Of a DNA stretch of 64,000 bases, positions 35,696-47,600 are shown piece by piece. The position numbers and the translations under genes were made by a program. Origin of the DNA: Haematococcus lacustris (taxonomy: Eukaryota > Chlorophyta > Chlorophyceae > Chlamydomonadales > Haematococcaceae); contig JASKMD010000007.1 of assembly GCA_030144725.1 (NCBI GenBank), positions 5,845,699 through 5,909,698 of the forward strand, read 5' to 3'. The stretch's first letter is position 1; every line of letters begins with the position of its first letter. The notes under the pieces were generated by a model. It was not told where the DNA came from and searched no databases. It worked only from the letters and a program-made list of their open reading frames with translations.

Positions 35696-36050
35696 GCTGC
35701 ACTGCCTCTATTGCATCTGATGCCAGGGCAGGTCTGGGTGACACCTAGCAGCCAGCCACCAGACAGCAGTACTGCAGGGCAGCCACAGGGGAGCAGCAGC
35801 AGCAACAGCAAGAGGAGCACTGGCTGTGGCAGCCGCAGCACAGCTCTGCCTGACTGCATGTTGAGGTGTTGCCTATGGACCAGTCTCCTCCTCTTGCCCT
35901 TGGGCCCTTGGCCCTGCCCCTTGACCTTGGCAACACTGCTGCTACTGCGGCTGCCTGGCTCCTGCCTGGCTATGACCCCCTGGTGACGGGAAGCTGGAGG
36001 GCGGCATGTGGGGCAGCATGTCAGGCGCGTCATTACCTCCATGCATATGT
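35696..36050 (-). repeat. Dispersed repeat, copy B
   Basis: Second copy of the repeat described at 27040-27420. It is closest to copy C, with which it shares GGAAGCTGGAGGGCGGCATG and CAGGCGCGTCATTACCTCCATG at the far end. It lies upstream of the RecQ gene. Confidence 0.88.
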
Positions 36051-36776
36051 ATAGGAATGCATAGGTATTTTACAGATACCCATCCCACACGGGTTCAACT
36101 TTCGTTACATTGCCATAGCAGCGGCTAAGATGGAAAACTAGCCTCGATCAGGCATGCATTCAAGGCATGCAACACGAGCAAGGAGTGATGCTATATGGGA
36201 CGAGTTCATGTCGGATGAACCAAGGATGCATCATGCACTACCAACTGCTGCTGAAAGAATCCTAGTTTAATCACACTCTACCAGCTCAGCGAAGGCAATG
36301 GAACATTGAGGTGCATAAATAGTTCAGTAACAAAGGCCCATGTCATACCACTCCACACTGCCTGCTTAACTGGGGCACTTAAAGCCTTTCGGTGCCAGAC
36401 TTGGGGTGCATGTACCTGCACAGATACCACAACAGCAGCAGCAGCACCTTGCCCTCTGCTCCCCTAGCTCCGCTTTACAGGCTTGCTTGCCCCTTGCATC
36501 ATTGCCAGGGCATCAGGTGCCAGACCACATGCCAGCTGCTTCAGGGCAGCGCAGGGGCTGGACATCAGCCAGCCAGCAGTGGCTGTGGGAGGCCAGGCCA
36601 TGGTACAGTGGTAGCGGACAGGGCAGGGGCCAGGGCAGCTGAGGCTAGCGTGGGGTGTTGGAACACGGTGCCAATGGCTGTGTTGGGATAGCCAACAGCA
36701 GTGACACTGCCACAAGCAGGGTGGCAACGCAGCAGCAGCAGTATCAGCAGGGGGTCCAGACGACAACAACCCTCAC
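36051..36776. other. Intergenic, no gene recognised
   Basis: AT-richer sequence at 36060-36370 contains no credible frame. Open frames at 36392-36770 on both strands are short and lack splice support beyond the donor described for the candidate exon at 36777-36960. Confidence 0.45.
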
Positions 36777-36960
36777 CTGCGTTCAGACTGATGTCCTTGT
36801 ACTTGCACTTGGTGGCAAAGGCTTCAATCACTGAACACATCGACAGGCACAGCCCGGTGAACCGTTGGTAGCCATGCCCCATGCGGGGTTGCACATCGAG
36901 CCATGCCGCCAGGAGGCTGACCCACTGCCACAGCATTGTAACGGTGCACCCGGCCATGTG
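36777..36960 (-). CDS. Candidate isolated exon, unknown product
   Basis: A minus-strand open segment runs from a plausible acceptor (CTGCCTGGCAG|CACATGG) to a strong donor (AACGCAG|GTGAGGG). It encodes about 61 residues with little compositional bias, including MLWQWVSLLAAWLDVQPRMG and IEAFATKCKYKDISLNA. I could not find partner exons on either side, so this may be a fragment of a gene or mobile element. Confidence 0.35.
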
Positions 36961-38328
36961 CTGCCAGGCAGTTGACACACTAGCAGGCAGAGCCTACGAG
37001 GTGCAGGCTGACCTCCAGTGAACTAGCCGCCATGCGCAAAGCAGTTTCTGGTCTGGGGGTATACATTGCCTTAGCCCGTGCGCGGGCCCCTATGTGGGCA
37101 GGGACACTCTACCCTGCGTCCAGTGTGCAGGGGGCATGAGCCTGCTCACGTTGCTTGGTGGTGACGTCATCCATCCCAGTCACGGTTTTGACCAGGTTCA
37201 TCGTCGCCGAACTGCACGTGCAACCCTACAGGCAGTCACCCAGCAGTGTCCACCATGGCCTAGGTCACACCAGGTCATGTGCAACTGCCCGGGCACATGA
37301 TGCCTTCTACTACTGAAGACGGGGACCACAGGCTGTTTAGCCTAGACACAAACATGTGGCCCAGCCGTGGCAGCGGCATGGGAGTGGAGCATTGGGGCAT
37401 ACCAGGCCCACATGCTGGTGGGGCGGGCCTTGCTGGGTAGTTATGTGACAGGGCAGTGGACTCACTTGTTTTTCCAGCCAGACTAGGCTGTCCCTAGACT
37501 GTTCCTAGGCTGTGACTAGGCTGTGACTAGACATACACACTGTCAGGCCGGCTGTCCCAATGGCCCTACTGTCACAGTGCAGCATGTGGGAGGACCCTGT
37601 CCACAACTTGAGCCAGCTCTGTGCCAGCCCTGCCCACAACTTGCCCACACTAATTCCCAGGCAGGTGTCGCCTCTGTGCACCGTTGACTGCACTCACTGT
37701 GGCAGTGAAGGAGCATGCAGCCTTGCAGCAGTCAGCACTGGGGTTGAACTCAGCCAGAGCCGGGGCGGCTTGCCCACTGTCGACTGCCTGTTTGGCAGGG
37801 ATTCCCAAGGTGAAGGCGTCACTGGGCCTCTGCGACCAGAGCGTGCAGGCAAGTCAGGCAGGTCAGCCAGGACCTATAGCTATAGCTAGGTCGGTTTGTG
37901 AATGGGTAAAAGATGAACCACCGCCCTTACATCATTGGATAGCCAATGCCACAAAGTGAGCGTCGCAGCCAGCTTCCTTGCCCTCACCTTGCCCTGGGTC
38001 GACACCATGTTGGTAGCAAGTCAGGGAGGGGGGAGGGGGCAGGTCTTAAGGCACAGTGGCAACGTACCGGGGCAATTCCCAAGGTGGCCGACGCTTTAGC
38101 ACGTTCAGAGGAGCAGGCGCTTCGCAGAGACATCCCGCCGCTCAGGCACTCAGTGGGCACTTGTGCTGCGGCGAGACCTGCGCGACATTAGCGGCCGCGT
38201 TGAGACACATCAGCAAAGGGGCGACAGGGGCGATGCGCGCTCCAGTGATGAAACCTGCCAACATGGGGCCGCTCGCGAAGAAGAAGAAGACCACGCCGGT
38301 AATTCACCGGCAAGCATTCAGGGAGGAA
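36961..38328. other. Intergenic, no confident gene
   Basis: Plus-strand frames at 37560-37960 and 38056-38637 are open, but the latter has no ATG at its start, and a minus-strand signal-peptide gene better explains 38329-38591. CTAGGCTGTGACTAGGCTGTGAC at about 37506-37530 is a short direct repeat. Confidence 0.4.
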
Positions 38329-38591
38329 CTACCACCTGGGGCGCGGCCTGCTCCCCATGAGAAGGGTTGTTCCAACAACACCCCACCATCGGGGCCGCTC
38401 GCTCCTATGGCAGCCGCGATACACCCAGCGCGATGCGAGTGCGGCCAATGCGTCGTGAACATACTGATGCCGTGCAGCTGCTTCCCGCTTCTGCTCCGCT
38501 GCGGAGCTAATGATAACAAACATCCGAGACCCCGCTCACCTACGGCCGCGACGAGGCAAACCAGAGCCAGGATGCTGATGGATAGTGACAT
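38329..38591 (-). CDS. Putative secreted protein, 5' exons only
   Basis: Minus strand: exon 1 is 38591-38540, ending G|GTGAGC. It encodes MSLSISILALVCLVAAV, a textbook signal peptide. Exon 2 starts at 38498 after ATTAGCTCCGCAG, and the split codon gives Ala, restoring phase. It continues EQKREAAARHQYVHDALAAL, then an Arg/Trp-rich stretch, until a possible donor near 38334. I could not place later exons, so the 3' part is unknown. A plus-strand frame overlaps but lacks a start codon. Confidence 0.45.
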
Positions 38592-38837
38592 CTTATACTC
38601 GGGAGCTTTAGACGCTTACTGGCGACGACGTGTGTAGGGTCAGGTGAGGAAGTGGAGCACAAAGGGTTTCCGGCGTCGCACATCAAACCATGGCACTTGT
38701 ATTTCATGCCCTTTTTGCCGGGGGGCCCCTGTGCCGGGTGGCCCCTTCGCCGGGGGGCCCCTTTGCAGACTCCTGAGCCCTGATGATTGGTCGATAAGGT
38801 CATGTTGTGAATCATGTCCCGGTGCACATAAACCTGC

Positions 38838-39195
38838 CCTTGCCTCTGTTGCATCTGATGCCAGGGCAGGTTTGGGTGCCACCTAGCAGACAGCCAACAG
38901 ACAGCAGTACTGCGGGGCAGCAGCAGGGGAGCAGCCACAACAGCAGCACTGGCTGTGGCAACCGCAGCACAGCTCTGCCTGACTGCATGTTGAGGTGTTG
39001 CCTATGGACCAGTCTTCTCCTCTTGCCCTTGGGCCCTTGGCCCTGCCCCTTGACCTTGGCACCACTGCCGCTACTGCGGCTGCCTGGCTCCTGCCTGGCT
39101 ATGACCTCCTGGTGACGGGAAGCTGGAGGGCGGCATGTGGGGCAGCATGTCAGGCGCGTCATTACCTCCATGGCCGCGCCCAAGCTCTCCTGTTG
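38838..39195 (-). repeat. Dispersed repeat, copy C
   Basis: Third copy of the repeat at 27040-27420 and 35696-36050. The minus strand begins CTAG|GTGGCACCCAAACCTGCC, which corresponds to the acceptor and first codons of RecQ exon 10 (VAPKPALASDAT). A related stretch ending CTCCTGCCCCTGACAGCC follows to about 39335. Confidence 0.88.
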
Positions 39196-39714
39196 ATGCT
39201 GCATGAGCACCACTGCCCGAGTTACTGCTGATGATGCCCCCGCTGCCCCTGCCCCTCATCCAGCTCCAGCCCCTGTTCCCAGCCCCTGCCCCTGATACAG
39301 CTCCTGCCCCGGCTCCTGCCCCTGACAGCCTGTGTCACCAGTCCCTGAGCAACACCAAGGGAGCAAAGCAGCACCCATGGGGAGTACCCAGGGGGGGGCG
39401 GGAGCGGGGTACATGGGTTTCCATACTCATGAAGTCTAACTCTCATATGCATGCATGTGGCAAGGCTGGGCATGCAAGGCTGGGCAACGACAACAACAAC
39501 AACAAGGAAGTACATGAGCCCACATCAGCGTTCCAGGGCTCAGGGCCCTCCCCTCTGTTTCCCTTCTGCTCCTAAACCTCTGGCCCACCAATGTGATTGG
39601 CCCCCTGCATCCCACACTCCCAGCTCTGTGTATGGCCTTCATCACCCACGTCAAGCCCACATTGCGCCGGATTTTACTGCCTCGTTGCAGTCAGGATCAA
39701 GCTCCGTCACCTTG

Positions 39715-39823
39715 TGCACCTCCAGCTCTACAGCTTGCTGCAGTGAGGACAGCCCAGCCTCATCTCATCCTCCTGCTCCTGTGACATGTCATCTTCGAGA
39801 GTCAAGTCAAAGTGGTGTGCCAT
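39715..39823 (-). pseudogene. Dead copy of RecQ exon 1
   Basis: The frame opens identically to the real exon (MAHHFDLTLEDDMSQEQE). It is then shifted by a one-base deletion (GAAGAAGGAG becomes GAGGATGAG) and ends early at a TAG. The stretch encoding EYK in the real exon is missing and the donor context has diverged. Confidence 0.82.
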
Positions 39824-39950
39824 TAGCGCTGCCTCCTGTGGCCAACGGCCGGGGCGTGCTATGTGCCGAGGACTCCGACAAGTTTGCGAGTCACACAAAA
39901 AACAGACCGGCACTTAGAGACGGTGGACGGGCAGCTACATTAGCACTGCG

Positions 39951-39960
39951 GTCTATATAG
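39951..39960 (+). promoter_or_regulatory. Possible TATA box of the EF-hand gene
   Basis: GTCTATATAG lies about 35 bp upstream of the ATG at 39992. In the dead copy 1 the same site reads GTCTATACAG. The very short distance to the ATG implies a tiny 5' UTR if it is used, which is a caution. Confidence 0.35.
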
Positions 39961-39991
39961 ACTCCGTTCTCTGTCCGCTTACTAGCTAAAC

Positions 39992-40988
39992 ATGGCGAAC
40001 TCAGAGCAAGCCGTGGACTTGTCTTCCCCGCACTTCAAAATGCCAGGGTAGGGAGCCGCAGCCGCAGCTGTGAGCTCTTAGCTCGTCTACCAGCTTCGTT
40101 GACCCTGCCGGCTCCTTACCCCGACAGGTACACCGGCTACAAGGCGAGCGTGGGCGAGACCTACCGCAAAGGTCCTGTCATGTCTCAGCTGGAGGTGCTG
40201 CAGCCTGGGCCTGACAGCTTCATTTTCACGCGGACCATAGCACCTCCTCGCCCCTACGCTACCGCGGACATCGTGGCCAGGCCACAACGGCAGCCAGACA
40301 ACCTGTGGCCAAACCAGCAAACCACGGCGAGGCTGGAATCCGCCAAGCCCGCCGCGTCCTGCCCACGCCTGGGTGACCTGCGAACTGACGTGTTCCTGAC
40401 GGGCAACCAGGTCGACTACAAGGTACGTACGCAGACTCAGGCAGAGGCGTGCCGATGCACACTGCATCGGAAAACACATAACAGCAGGTTGCATCTTTAA
40501 TATCAGGTGGCTGGTATTCAGTGCTCGGCGTGCCTTCACAGCCTCCTGCCACTGCCACCACCAGCGCTGCCTGGCAACAAGCAGAGCTGTTGGGCAGCCA
40601 GGAGGAGCTGAGTGTGGCGACCTATTGTGCTCAAGTTAGAGGCATGTTCCTCAGGGGCATGAGATGGCTAGGTCACTGATGGCACTTAGTTCATTAGGTG
40701 TGCACCTTCTTGCACCTCCTGCACTTCAATGTCTATAATGCCACGCCGTGCCTGCCACCAGCACCCTGTCAGGCCTATTGCTCGCACCCCTGCTTGACAT
40801 GCACCGTTGTTACACTTGTAAGGCTAGTCTCACTTGTCGTTGAGTCACACAGACATCCAAAAACTGTTGAAAACTGTGCACAGACTGCGGCACTGATGCA
40901 ATAGACACCCTGCGCCATGTCACCTCCAGTCACCACACCATTATGTTTGTACTGCTCTCGTTATGCTAGTGCTCAGCAGTTGCAATGC

Positions 40989-41020
<32 letters not shown>

Positions 41021-43962
41021 ACCGTGTTGCTGCTCCCGTGGCGGCTCATCATTTGGTGTCTCGCCTCATGCCTGCGCTGTCACCAGCTGCCTACTCGTGC
41101 AGACACACACTGCCATTGCTGCTGCTGCTGCTGCTGCTGCAGGCGCCGTTTGCTGCTTCAGCGCAACTGCGCAGCCCCAACCGCAATGAGGACCTGGCAC
41201 AGACCACAGCCTCCATGACGGAGATCTATGCTAGTGCCTACAACCGAGTTGGCGAGTGAGTCCCGCACTGCAGAGGCGACAGCCCAGTACATTACATAGC
41301 TGCCTGTCACTGCCGCAACACACAAGGTACCTAGAAACTGTTCAGTTCTTCCTGGCATCAGCCGCACCACTATCAGCATCGTCATCATCATTATCCTTAC
41401 AGGGCAATTGTCAGACATGGCGTTGCTGCAAACTCAGCAATTGTTATGTTATGTTTATGCCGGAGTCTATAGTGGCAGGTCTGTGCCGGTGGGGTGGGTG
41501 ATGGCCAAGTAGTCATACTCAGGCGCTGGGTGACACCAGGCTGGGTTTTCTGGATGTGTGTTGCAGGGCGAGGCTGAGGAAGATCATCCAGACAATGAGA
41601 GAGCGGCTCACTGCCAAGATGGGTAACAACAACGACAACGCCTTCAGGTAGCTTGTCTTGGACACCTTTCGCCAGGCAGGAGCATGAGAATGTCTGGCAG
41701 CAGCAGTTGGAAGAATGTCACGGGCTGTCTCTCCCACCACTACCACCACCCTGCCTCCCAACCCCTGCAACGAACTCTTAGATAGCCAGCCCTCCCATCT
41801 GGCAATCACCTGTCCCTTGCAGCACTGCACCTTCACCACCACCCTGCTCCACAACAACCCTGCCAGCTCTGAGTTGCCTTGCCCTGTGTGAGGCACCACT
41901 CAGCTCGTCCCTGCAGGTTCCGCCGCCTGTTTCAAGCCTTTGACACCGCCAAGACCGGCAAAGTGCACTTTGAAGACTTTCGCAATATGTCTGAGCAGTT
42001 TGGCATGCAGCTGGACGACGATAGCCTGCTGGCCATGCTCCATGTAAGCCATCTCTGCTTGTAGGGTTCTAACCCTTGGGTGTAGGGTGCTAACCCTAAC
42101 CCTAACCACAACCCTAACCACAACCCTAATCCTGTGCATGGCTACAACAAACCTTGGACCTGTAAGGAGCAACCACGTTCCACGTCACAAATCCCATGGA
42201 GCATGATAGCATCAATGTCACACAGGGGGTGGGTCTGGCCTACCTGCTGACCCTTGTCATAGGTGCACGATGATGGTGGTGTGATGATGGTGTGATGCTG
42301 ATGTTCATGGCAGGTGTATGACCCAGAAGGAACTGGCTTCCTGGAGTACCACGACCTCGTCTGCCATCTCATGGACCCAGGTGGGCAGCACGACCAGGAG
42401 GCGGGGCTTATGGGCAGGGTGGGCTGGTGTAAGGCGGTAGGGCCAGGGGTATGGTGGGCAGGAGGTGGGGCAGCACCACCTACACCATCAGCAGCAGTAG
42501 CAGCACTGCTGCAAAGCGTAGAACACCATTACCTCCCTGCCACATCTCTTTGCGATGTCAGCAGCCTGTGTGAGGCCTCTCCACCACAGATTGCTGGGCA
42601 CTGTACGTCAACGACATAGATGTGTCCGCGGTGAGGGCAGAGCAGGACGCCGTGGTCAGGCAGCTGCAGCAGCTGCAGACCAAGTTCGCCTCAGCTGCAG
42701 GCGCCCTGGGGCAGGTGCTGCAGGTCAGTGCCAGCCAGCCAACCGTGGCAATAGTGGCGGACAGGCATAGGTCATGCCTAGCTACCCTGCCTAGAGGCTC
42801 GTGCCTACCTGCCCTGCTACAGGCACAGTCAGGCTGCTGCCTAATTCAGAGCACGGCTTAGGTCAGGCCAAGGTGCAGCCCAGGTAGCAGCAGTGCAAGA
42901 AGCAGCAGGGTGGGATGGGGTTGTGAAGGACCTGATGGCAGCACCAGGGCGGAGGGAAAGGTGGCCAGCACCAGGGCGCACATAGGATGTCAGGACTGCA
43001 GCTGACCCCTGTCGCCCAAGAACACTGAAAAGGAAACCGCTAAGCCTCCAGCCTGGTATTTAAACATAGCCACTGCCCTGCCAGGAGTTCAGAACCCCCT
43101 CTCCTCTGCTGCCTTGCCTCAGGTCTTTGACCTACCTCCCCAGGTGGCCCAGCAGCTGCTACTTGCTTCTGTTATACCTTTGCTTCCCTCTGTCACACTG
43201 CTTGCCTCAGGCCTTTGACACCAAGGCCAGCGGCCTGCTGTCCGCCAGTGACATGGTGGCCGGCTGTGCCAGCGTGGGCATGGTGCTGCTGGACAAGGAC
43301 CTGCAGCGCCTGGCGCAGTGCCGAGTGCTGGGCTGCCCAGAGGCCAGAGGCCAGCTGGTACGGCCGAAGAGGGAGCCCCTCCCCTCCCCTCAACACCCCT
43401 CACTCTGATACCCGCCCACCATTGACTACTCCACCATGTGCTGTTCATACACACCGCATCCTCGCACCATTGCCTAAACAAGCCCTTCACTTCTACCTCG
43501 ACTAAGGGCACCTGACAGACCCCTGGCACGCCTGGTGCACAAACCTGGCCTACCCAGCTGTTAGGGCTGGTGGCCATGTCAGGTGGCTCCCAGCGTCAGC
43601 TGCCCAACCACCTGCCAACCCTGCCCACGAGGGGCACCTGTTAGTCCTGCCCTGCCAGATCCCTGAGGTGCTCTTAAGGTGATGGCCAGGGCTTGCATGT
43701 ATCACATGGCTCACAATGTTACACACCGTATGCATGGGCACGCGAGCATGGGTATGCAGGGGTGTGGTGAGAGGGGTGGGATTATTGCAGCCACACTCCG
43801 CGCACCAGCAGCAGTGACTGCTGTCAACATATAGCTTAGCTGGCTGCTTGGCTGACACGTGTCTGGGGTTCCCATGCCCAGGTGGAGGCCACAGGCGGCG
43901 TGCGTTACCGCAACTTTGTGGTCATGCTGGGGGGAGGGCCCGAGTGCCTGGCATACCGGTGA
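39992..43962 (+). CDS. EF-hand protein, probably cilium-associated (9 exons, 366 aa)
   Basis: Exons: 39992-40047, 40128-40422, 41143-41255, 41567-41647, 41917-42043, 42314-42380, 42590-42723, 43211-43357, 43882-43962 (TGA). Phases agree at all eight junctions. The N-terminus MANSEQAVDLSSPHFKMPGY continues TGYKASVGETYRKGP, resembling the PGYxGY-type starts of microtubule-associated ciliary proteins. EF-hand-like loops lie at about residues 191-202 (DTAKTGKVHFED), 227-238 (DPEGTGFLEYHD) and 294-305 (DTKASGLLSASD). All three have Asp instead of Glu at loop position 12 and loops 1 and 3 lack the acidic residue at position 3, so calcium binding may be weak. A short helix at about 255-285 (QDAVVRQLQQLQTKF) may be a coiled coil. 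Family membership is EF-hand with good confidence; a ciliary or axonemal role is inference from the N-terminal motif and layout. It is head-to-head with a dead copy of RecQ exon 1. Confidence 0.85.
42080..42133. repeat. Short telomere-like tract
   Basis: TAACCCTAACCCTAACC followed by ACAACCCTAACC repeats lies in intron 5 of the EF-hand gene. It is an interstitial tract of about 50 bp resembling the CCCTAA class. Confidence 0.8.
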
Positions 43963-44645
43963 GGCGGCAGGGCTTCTGCAGCTAGAACACTCGCATGCCA
44001 TGCCCAGAGGTTTCCAGTGACTGCCTGTAGGCCTTTTCCGAGTCAGTGTACAAATGGGTGGCACAGAGCTGGCAGCTCTCAGCAGCATTCACAAATTGGC
44101 TGCTGCTGCATAATGCCCTTGCACTGGCGTAGCGAATCCTGCGGTACAGCTGATAACTGCCCTCCCTCCCCAGCATTACACCCTGCTACAACATTCAGTG
44201 ACAATCGCATACATTCGGTGTGTTTGTGCATGCAGGCCAAAGACAAGTTCTTGACCAGATGACGACATTTTGACAGTTCGAGCTATACATCAAGATGTAC
44301 ATGGAGTCACCATGCATTTGCCTTCTCTGAGCTAGTGAGCCAGGCATCAGTGCTTGAGTGATGCAACGGGAAAACATAAGACGCTGTGTTCTGAACCTGC
44401 GATTGTACGCTTGTATATGCGTACCTGGTTTAACCCTGTAATGCTTAAGAACCACCAGGGGATGTGCGCAGTACAGGTGGTCATGAAATTTGAAATTGCG
44501 AAGACAGGTGGTGCCCTACCAGAGACCTGTCTAAAAGACATTGCGCGATGTACTGCCTGAAACTCATGAAATGCAGACACATGTTGCAGCATCTAAGCAC
44601 ACAGTGAGCAGCGACGAGGTAGTGCCGGTTTGCGACGAGATAGCA
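43963..44645. other. 3' flank of EF-hand gene and 5' flank of transporter
   Basis: Both neighbouring genes are on the plus strand. A TGTAA at about 44438, the usual green-algal polyadenylation signal, lies 475 bp after the EF-hand stop. An in-frame upstream ATG at 44571 could extend the transporter by 25 residues. No other gene is seen. Confidence 0.5.
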
Positions 44646-47600
44646 ATGGCCGAGGGGCGGGTCATCAGCCCAGGGGCCCGTTTGTGCGCGACGCTGCTGC
44701 TCATTGGGGCCTGGTATGCCTCGAATATCTTGGTGCTGCTGGGCAACAAGTACTTGCTGTCCAACCACGGTTTTCATTACCCGGTGAGAGCATGCGGTTT
44801 GCTCTCTCTTACTGTGTATTATCTGATCCAGGCATATGGCAGGAGGTGATTTTGCTTCCCTGCTTGCAGGTTTTCCTAACCCTCAGCCACATGGTAGCAT
44901 GTACAGCTTTAGGAGGTATCGTCGCACTCAGTGGCGCCATGCCGTTGAAGAAGATCAAGTCCCGCAACCAGTGCAGCAAGGTTGCCCTGTTAGCGTTCAT
45001 CTTCTGCGCAACCATTGTGCTGGGCAACATGTCTATGAGGTACGTCCATGAGATGTGACAGAACCTCCCTCATCAGCCCACCAAGCCAGAAATAGGTCCC
45101 TTCACCAGGCATAAGATGGGACATCACCCAGCAAGCCTGCCAGCCAGCAGACATCTCCCCTGGCACTGCCTGCCTGAGGTGGGGCGATAGACAGATTTGA
45201 CAGCATTGCCACAGCCTCGCCTCTCGTTCCACTGTCAGACATCATGCTCCCCGCCACAGGTATCTACCAGTATCGTTCACACAGGCCGTCGGGTCTACAA
45301 CCCCCTTCTTCACAGCTGTGCTGGCATACATTTTCCAGGTACGTCAGCCACCTCTCCTCGCTGTTAGTCCCAGGATCGACCAGGGGGTCCCACAGGGATG
45401 CACTGTTGCCCGACCCCTTCCAGGGTAACTAGACATTTATAACTGGCCAGGTTTAGGTGGCCAGGATGAGAACCAGGGTTCAAGCACTATTGCCAACCCC
45501 CTTTTGGGGCAACTAACCATTATGGGCATGTACAGACATTCATAAACTTCATAGACATTTATAGACATGTATAGACTTCATAGACATGTTAGACATTTGT
45601 AGACATGCCCTACCAGTACCTTGGCCCTCAACCTTGAGCCTTCATTGCAGTCGAACACTGAGCGTGGACCACTACAAAACGGTGCTTTGTCTGTGTGGAG
45701 TTCCCATGCACATGGCTTGCACATGGCATACACATGGCATACACATGGGCATTGTCGCCTACCACCTACACTATTGCCTGACCCAGAGGGCTATCATGTA
45801 GAGTTGGCATGACAAACATGCACTAATTGTGAGCTGATACCAGCTCACAGGGGGGGCACACCCTACAGTGCCTCAGCAGCCTGCTGCTGGGCCTTGGGTG
45901 GCTTGTCTCGCAGCCGCTTGTAGCCCAGGCCTGGGTACTCCTTGCCCTTGGCTGGCAGAGCTCCCTGCTCTGGCCAGTAGCACAGCTCCAGCGGGTGCCA
46001 CCTGCTCTCGCCAATGCGTTGCATGTTCAGCGCTGCATTGCAGTCCCTGTCCAGCCACCTGCCTGGCTGTGGTGCTGGCTTGGCTTTGGCAGCCTTGGTG
46101 GGCTGGGCAGGCTCAGCTGCCTCCGGCTCAGCCTTGGTGCGCTTGCTGCGCTTGGCTGGCGGGGGAGTGCTGGGCCCCGGATCTGAGGGTGCTGGCTGTG
46201 TGGCTGCCTGGCTGCTGCATGGGGCCTGTGGGGGCTTGCGGGGGGCCACTACCGGGCACCACATCAGGCCTCGCGCTGGCTGGTCACGCTGCTGGCTCCA
46301 GGCTGGGCGCACCAGACGCTGTTCCACCTGCCCTGCTGGGGGCTTCCAGTCTGCAGGCTGGGTGGCCCTGCGCTTGCTCAGCCGCCTCTCACAGGGCTGC
46401 TGGCCGTTCACTGCTGAACTGACCCGGCTGGTTCGGTGCTCATCCAATGACCTCCAACCGACATGCCCGACCGGTATCCCAGCCGCTTGTATCCCAGGCC
46501 AGGTTAGGTATGGCACAGTCAACTACTCTTTCACTTGATGCCAAACCCACCACCACCACCGACGGACGCTTCCTCGGAGGCATTGCGCCACTAGGCTCAT
46601 ATCTGATCAAACCTGCTCATACCTACTTATACCCAGGAGGCGATGTCACTCACTCTCGCACCTTCAAAGGGCACTTCCAAAGGGCACCTCCAAAGGGCAC
46701 CTCCAAAGGGCACCTTTAAAGAGTGTCAACTACCCGACCTATGCCCGACCAGCATGAGGAGAAGGGTTTACCCTGCCAGTCCTGCCATGAAGCGGACCTG
46801 CTGCAGCCCCAGCAGCAGGCACTGAGCGCTGCTGGACTGCTGCTCGCCTGTCAGGGGACCAAGGAAAGCCCTCTGGCCTACCTGGCTCTGGTGCCAGTAA
46901 TGGGCGGCGTGGTCATTGGCAGCGGCGGGGAGCCTGCGTTCCACATGCTGGGCTTCTGCCTGTGTCTCCTAGCAACTGCTGGGCGAGCTGCGTGAGTGAC
47001 AGCAGGCCGCCCTACTTCAGCCAGGGGAGTGTGAATCTGTTTGCCTGAAGTGTCAGAAGGGAGGTGTTAGCCTTGCTTGGCAGGACGTATGTGTGTTGCT
47101 GAGCATGACATGTGTGTTGCTTGGTATGGCATGTGTGTTGTCCAGCATGACATGTGTGTTGCTTGGTATGGCATGTATGTTGCTCGGCACGGCATGTGAG
47201 TTGATGGCATGACATGCGTAGCAATACAGCTGGGTGGGCAGCTGGGCAGCTCTGTACAGCTCGAGAGTCGGCTCTGTACCGGCCCTGCACAGCCACACCC
47301 GCAACGGCCAGATCAGTCCTGCTGCCCCTGCTGCTGGCTGTCCCTGCTTTTGACCCTGCTGCTACTGCCACTGTTTCCAAGTACAGCGTGACACGGACTG
47401 CTGCTGCTGTTGCTACAGCTCCTGTTGCTGCTGATGCCATGCCCACTGATGACTCAGCATGACTGTGTGCGCAGAAAGTCGGTGGTCCAGGCCATCCTGA
47501 TGGCAGACCCAGCTGAGAAGATGGACCCCATGAGCCTTGTGTTCTGGGTGAGCTGTGAGCTGTCCACGAGCACATGAGCAGGCCTGCTGTACAGCCTGGT

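Larger units (their letters stand above)
39487..40032. repeat. Duplicated helicase/EF-hand 5' region, copy 2
   Basis: Counterpart of 34934-35545. It contains the working first exon of the EF-hand gene (plus, 39992) and a dead copy of RecQ exon 1 (minus, 39823-39715). About 170 bp separate the two start codons. Confidence 0.85.

Noticed and set aside
38056..38637. 193-codon plus-strand frame
   Set aside because: It starts at GTG with no ATG near the start and overlaps a minus-strand signal-peptide gene whose splice junction restores frame. Kept only as an alternative.
43119..43150. Possible extra exon CTCAG|GTCTTTGACC before EF-hand exon 8
   Set aside because: It imitates the true acceptor at 43211 (CTCAG|GCCTTTGAC), but using it would bring in non-homologous sequence; the phase-0 join to 43211 gives a proper EF-hand-like loop.
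47012..47575. 187-codon minus-strand frame with Thr/Cys/His repeats
   Set aside because: It comes from the CATGTGTGTTG tandem repeat in a transporter intron and is antisense to exon 5.
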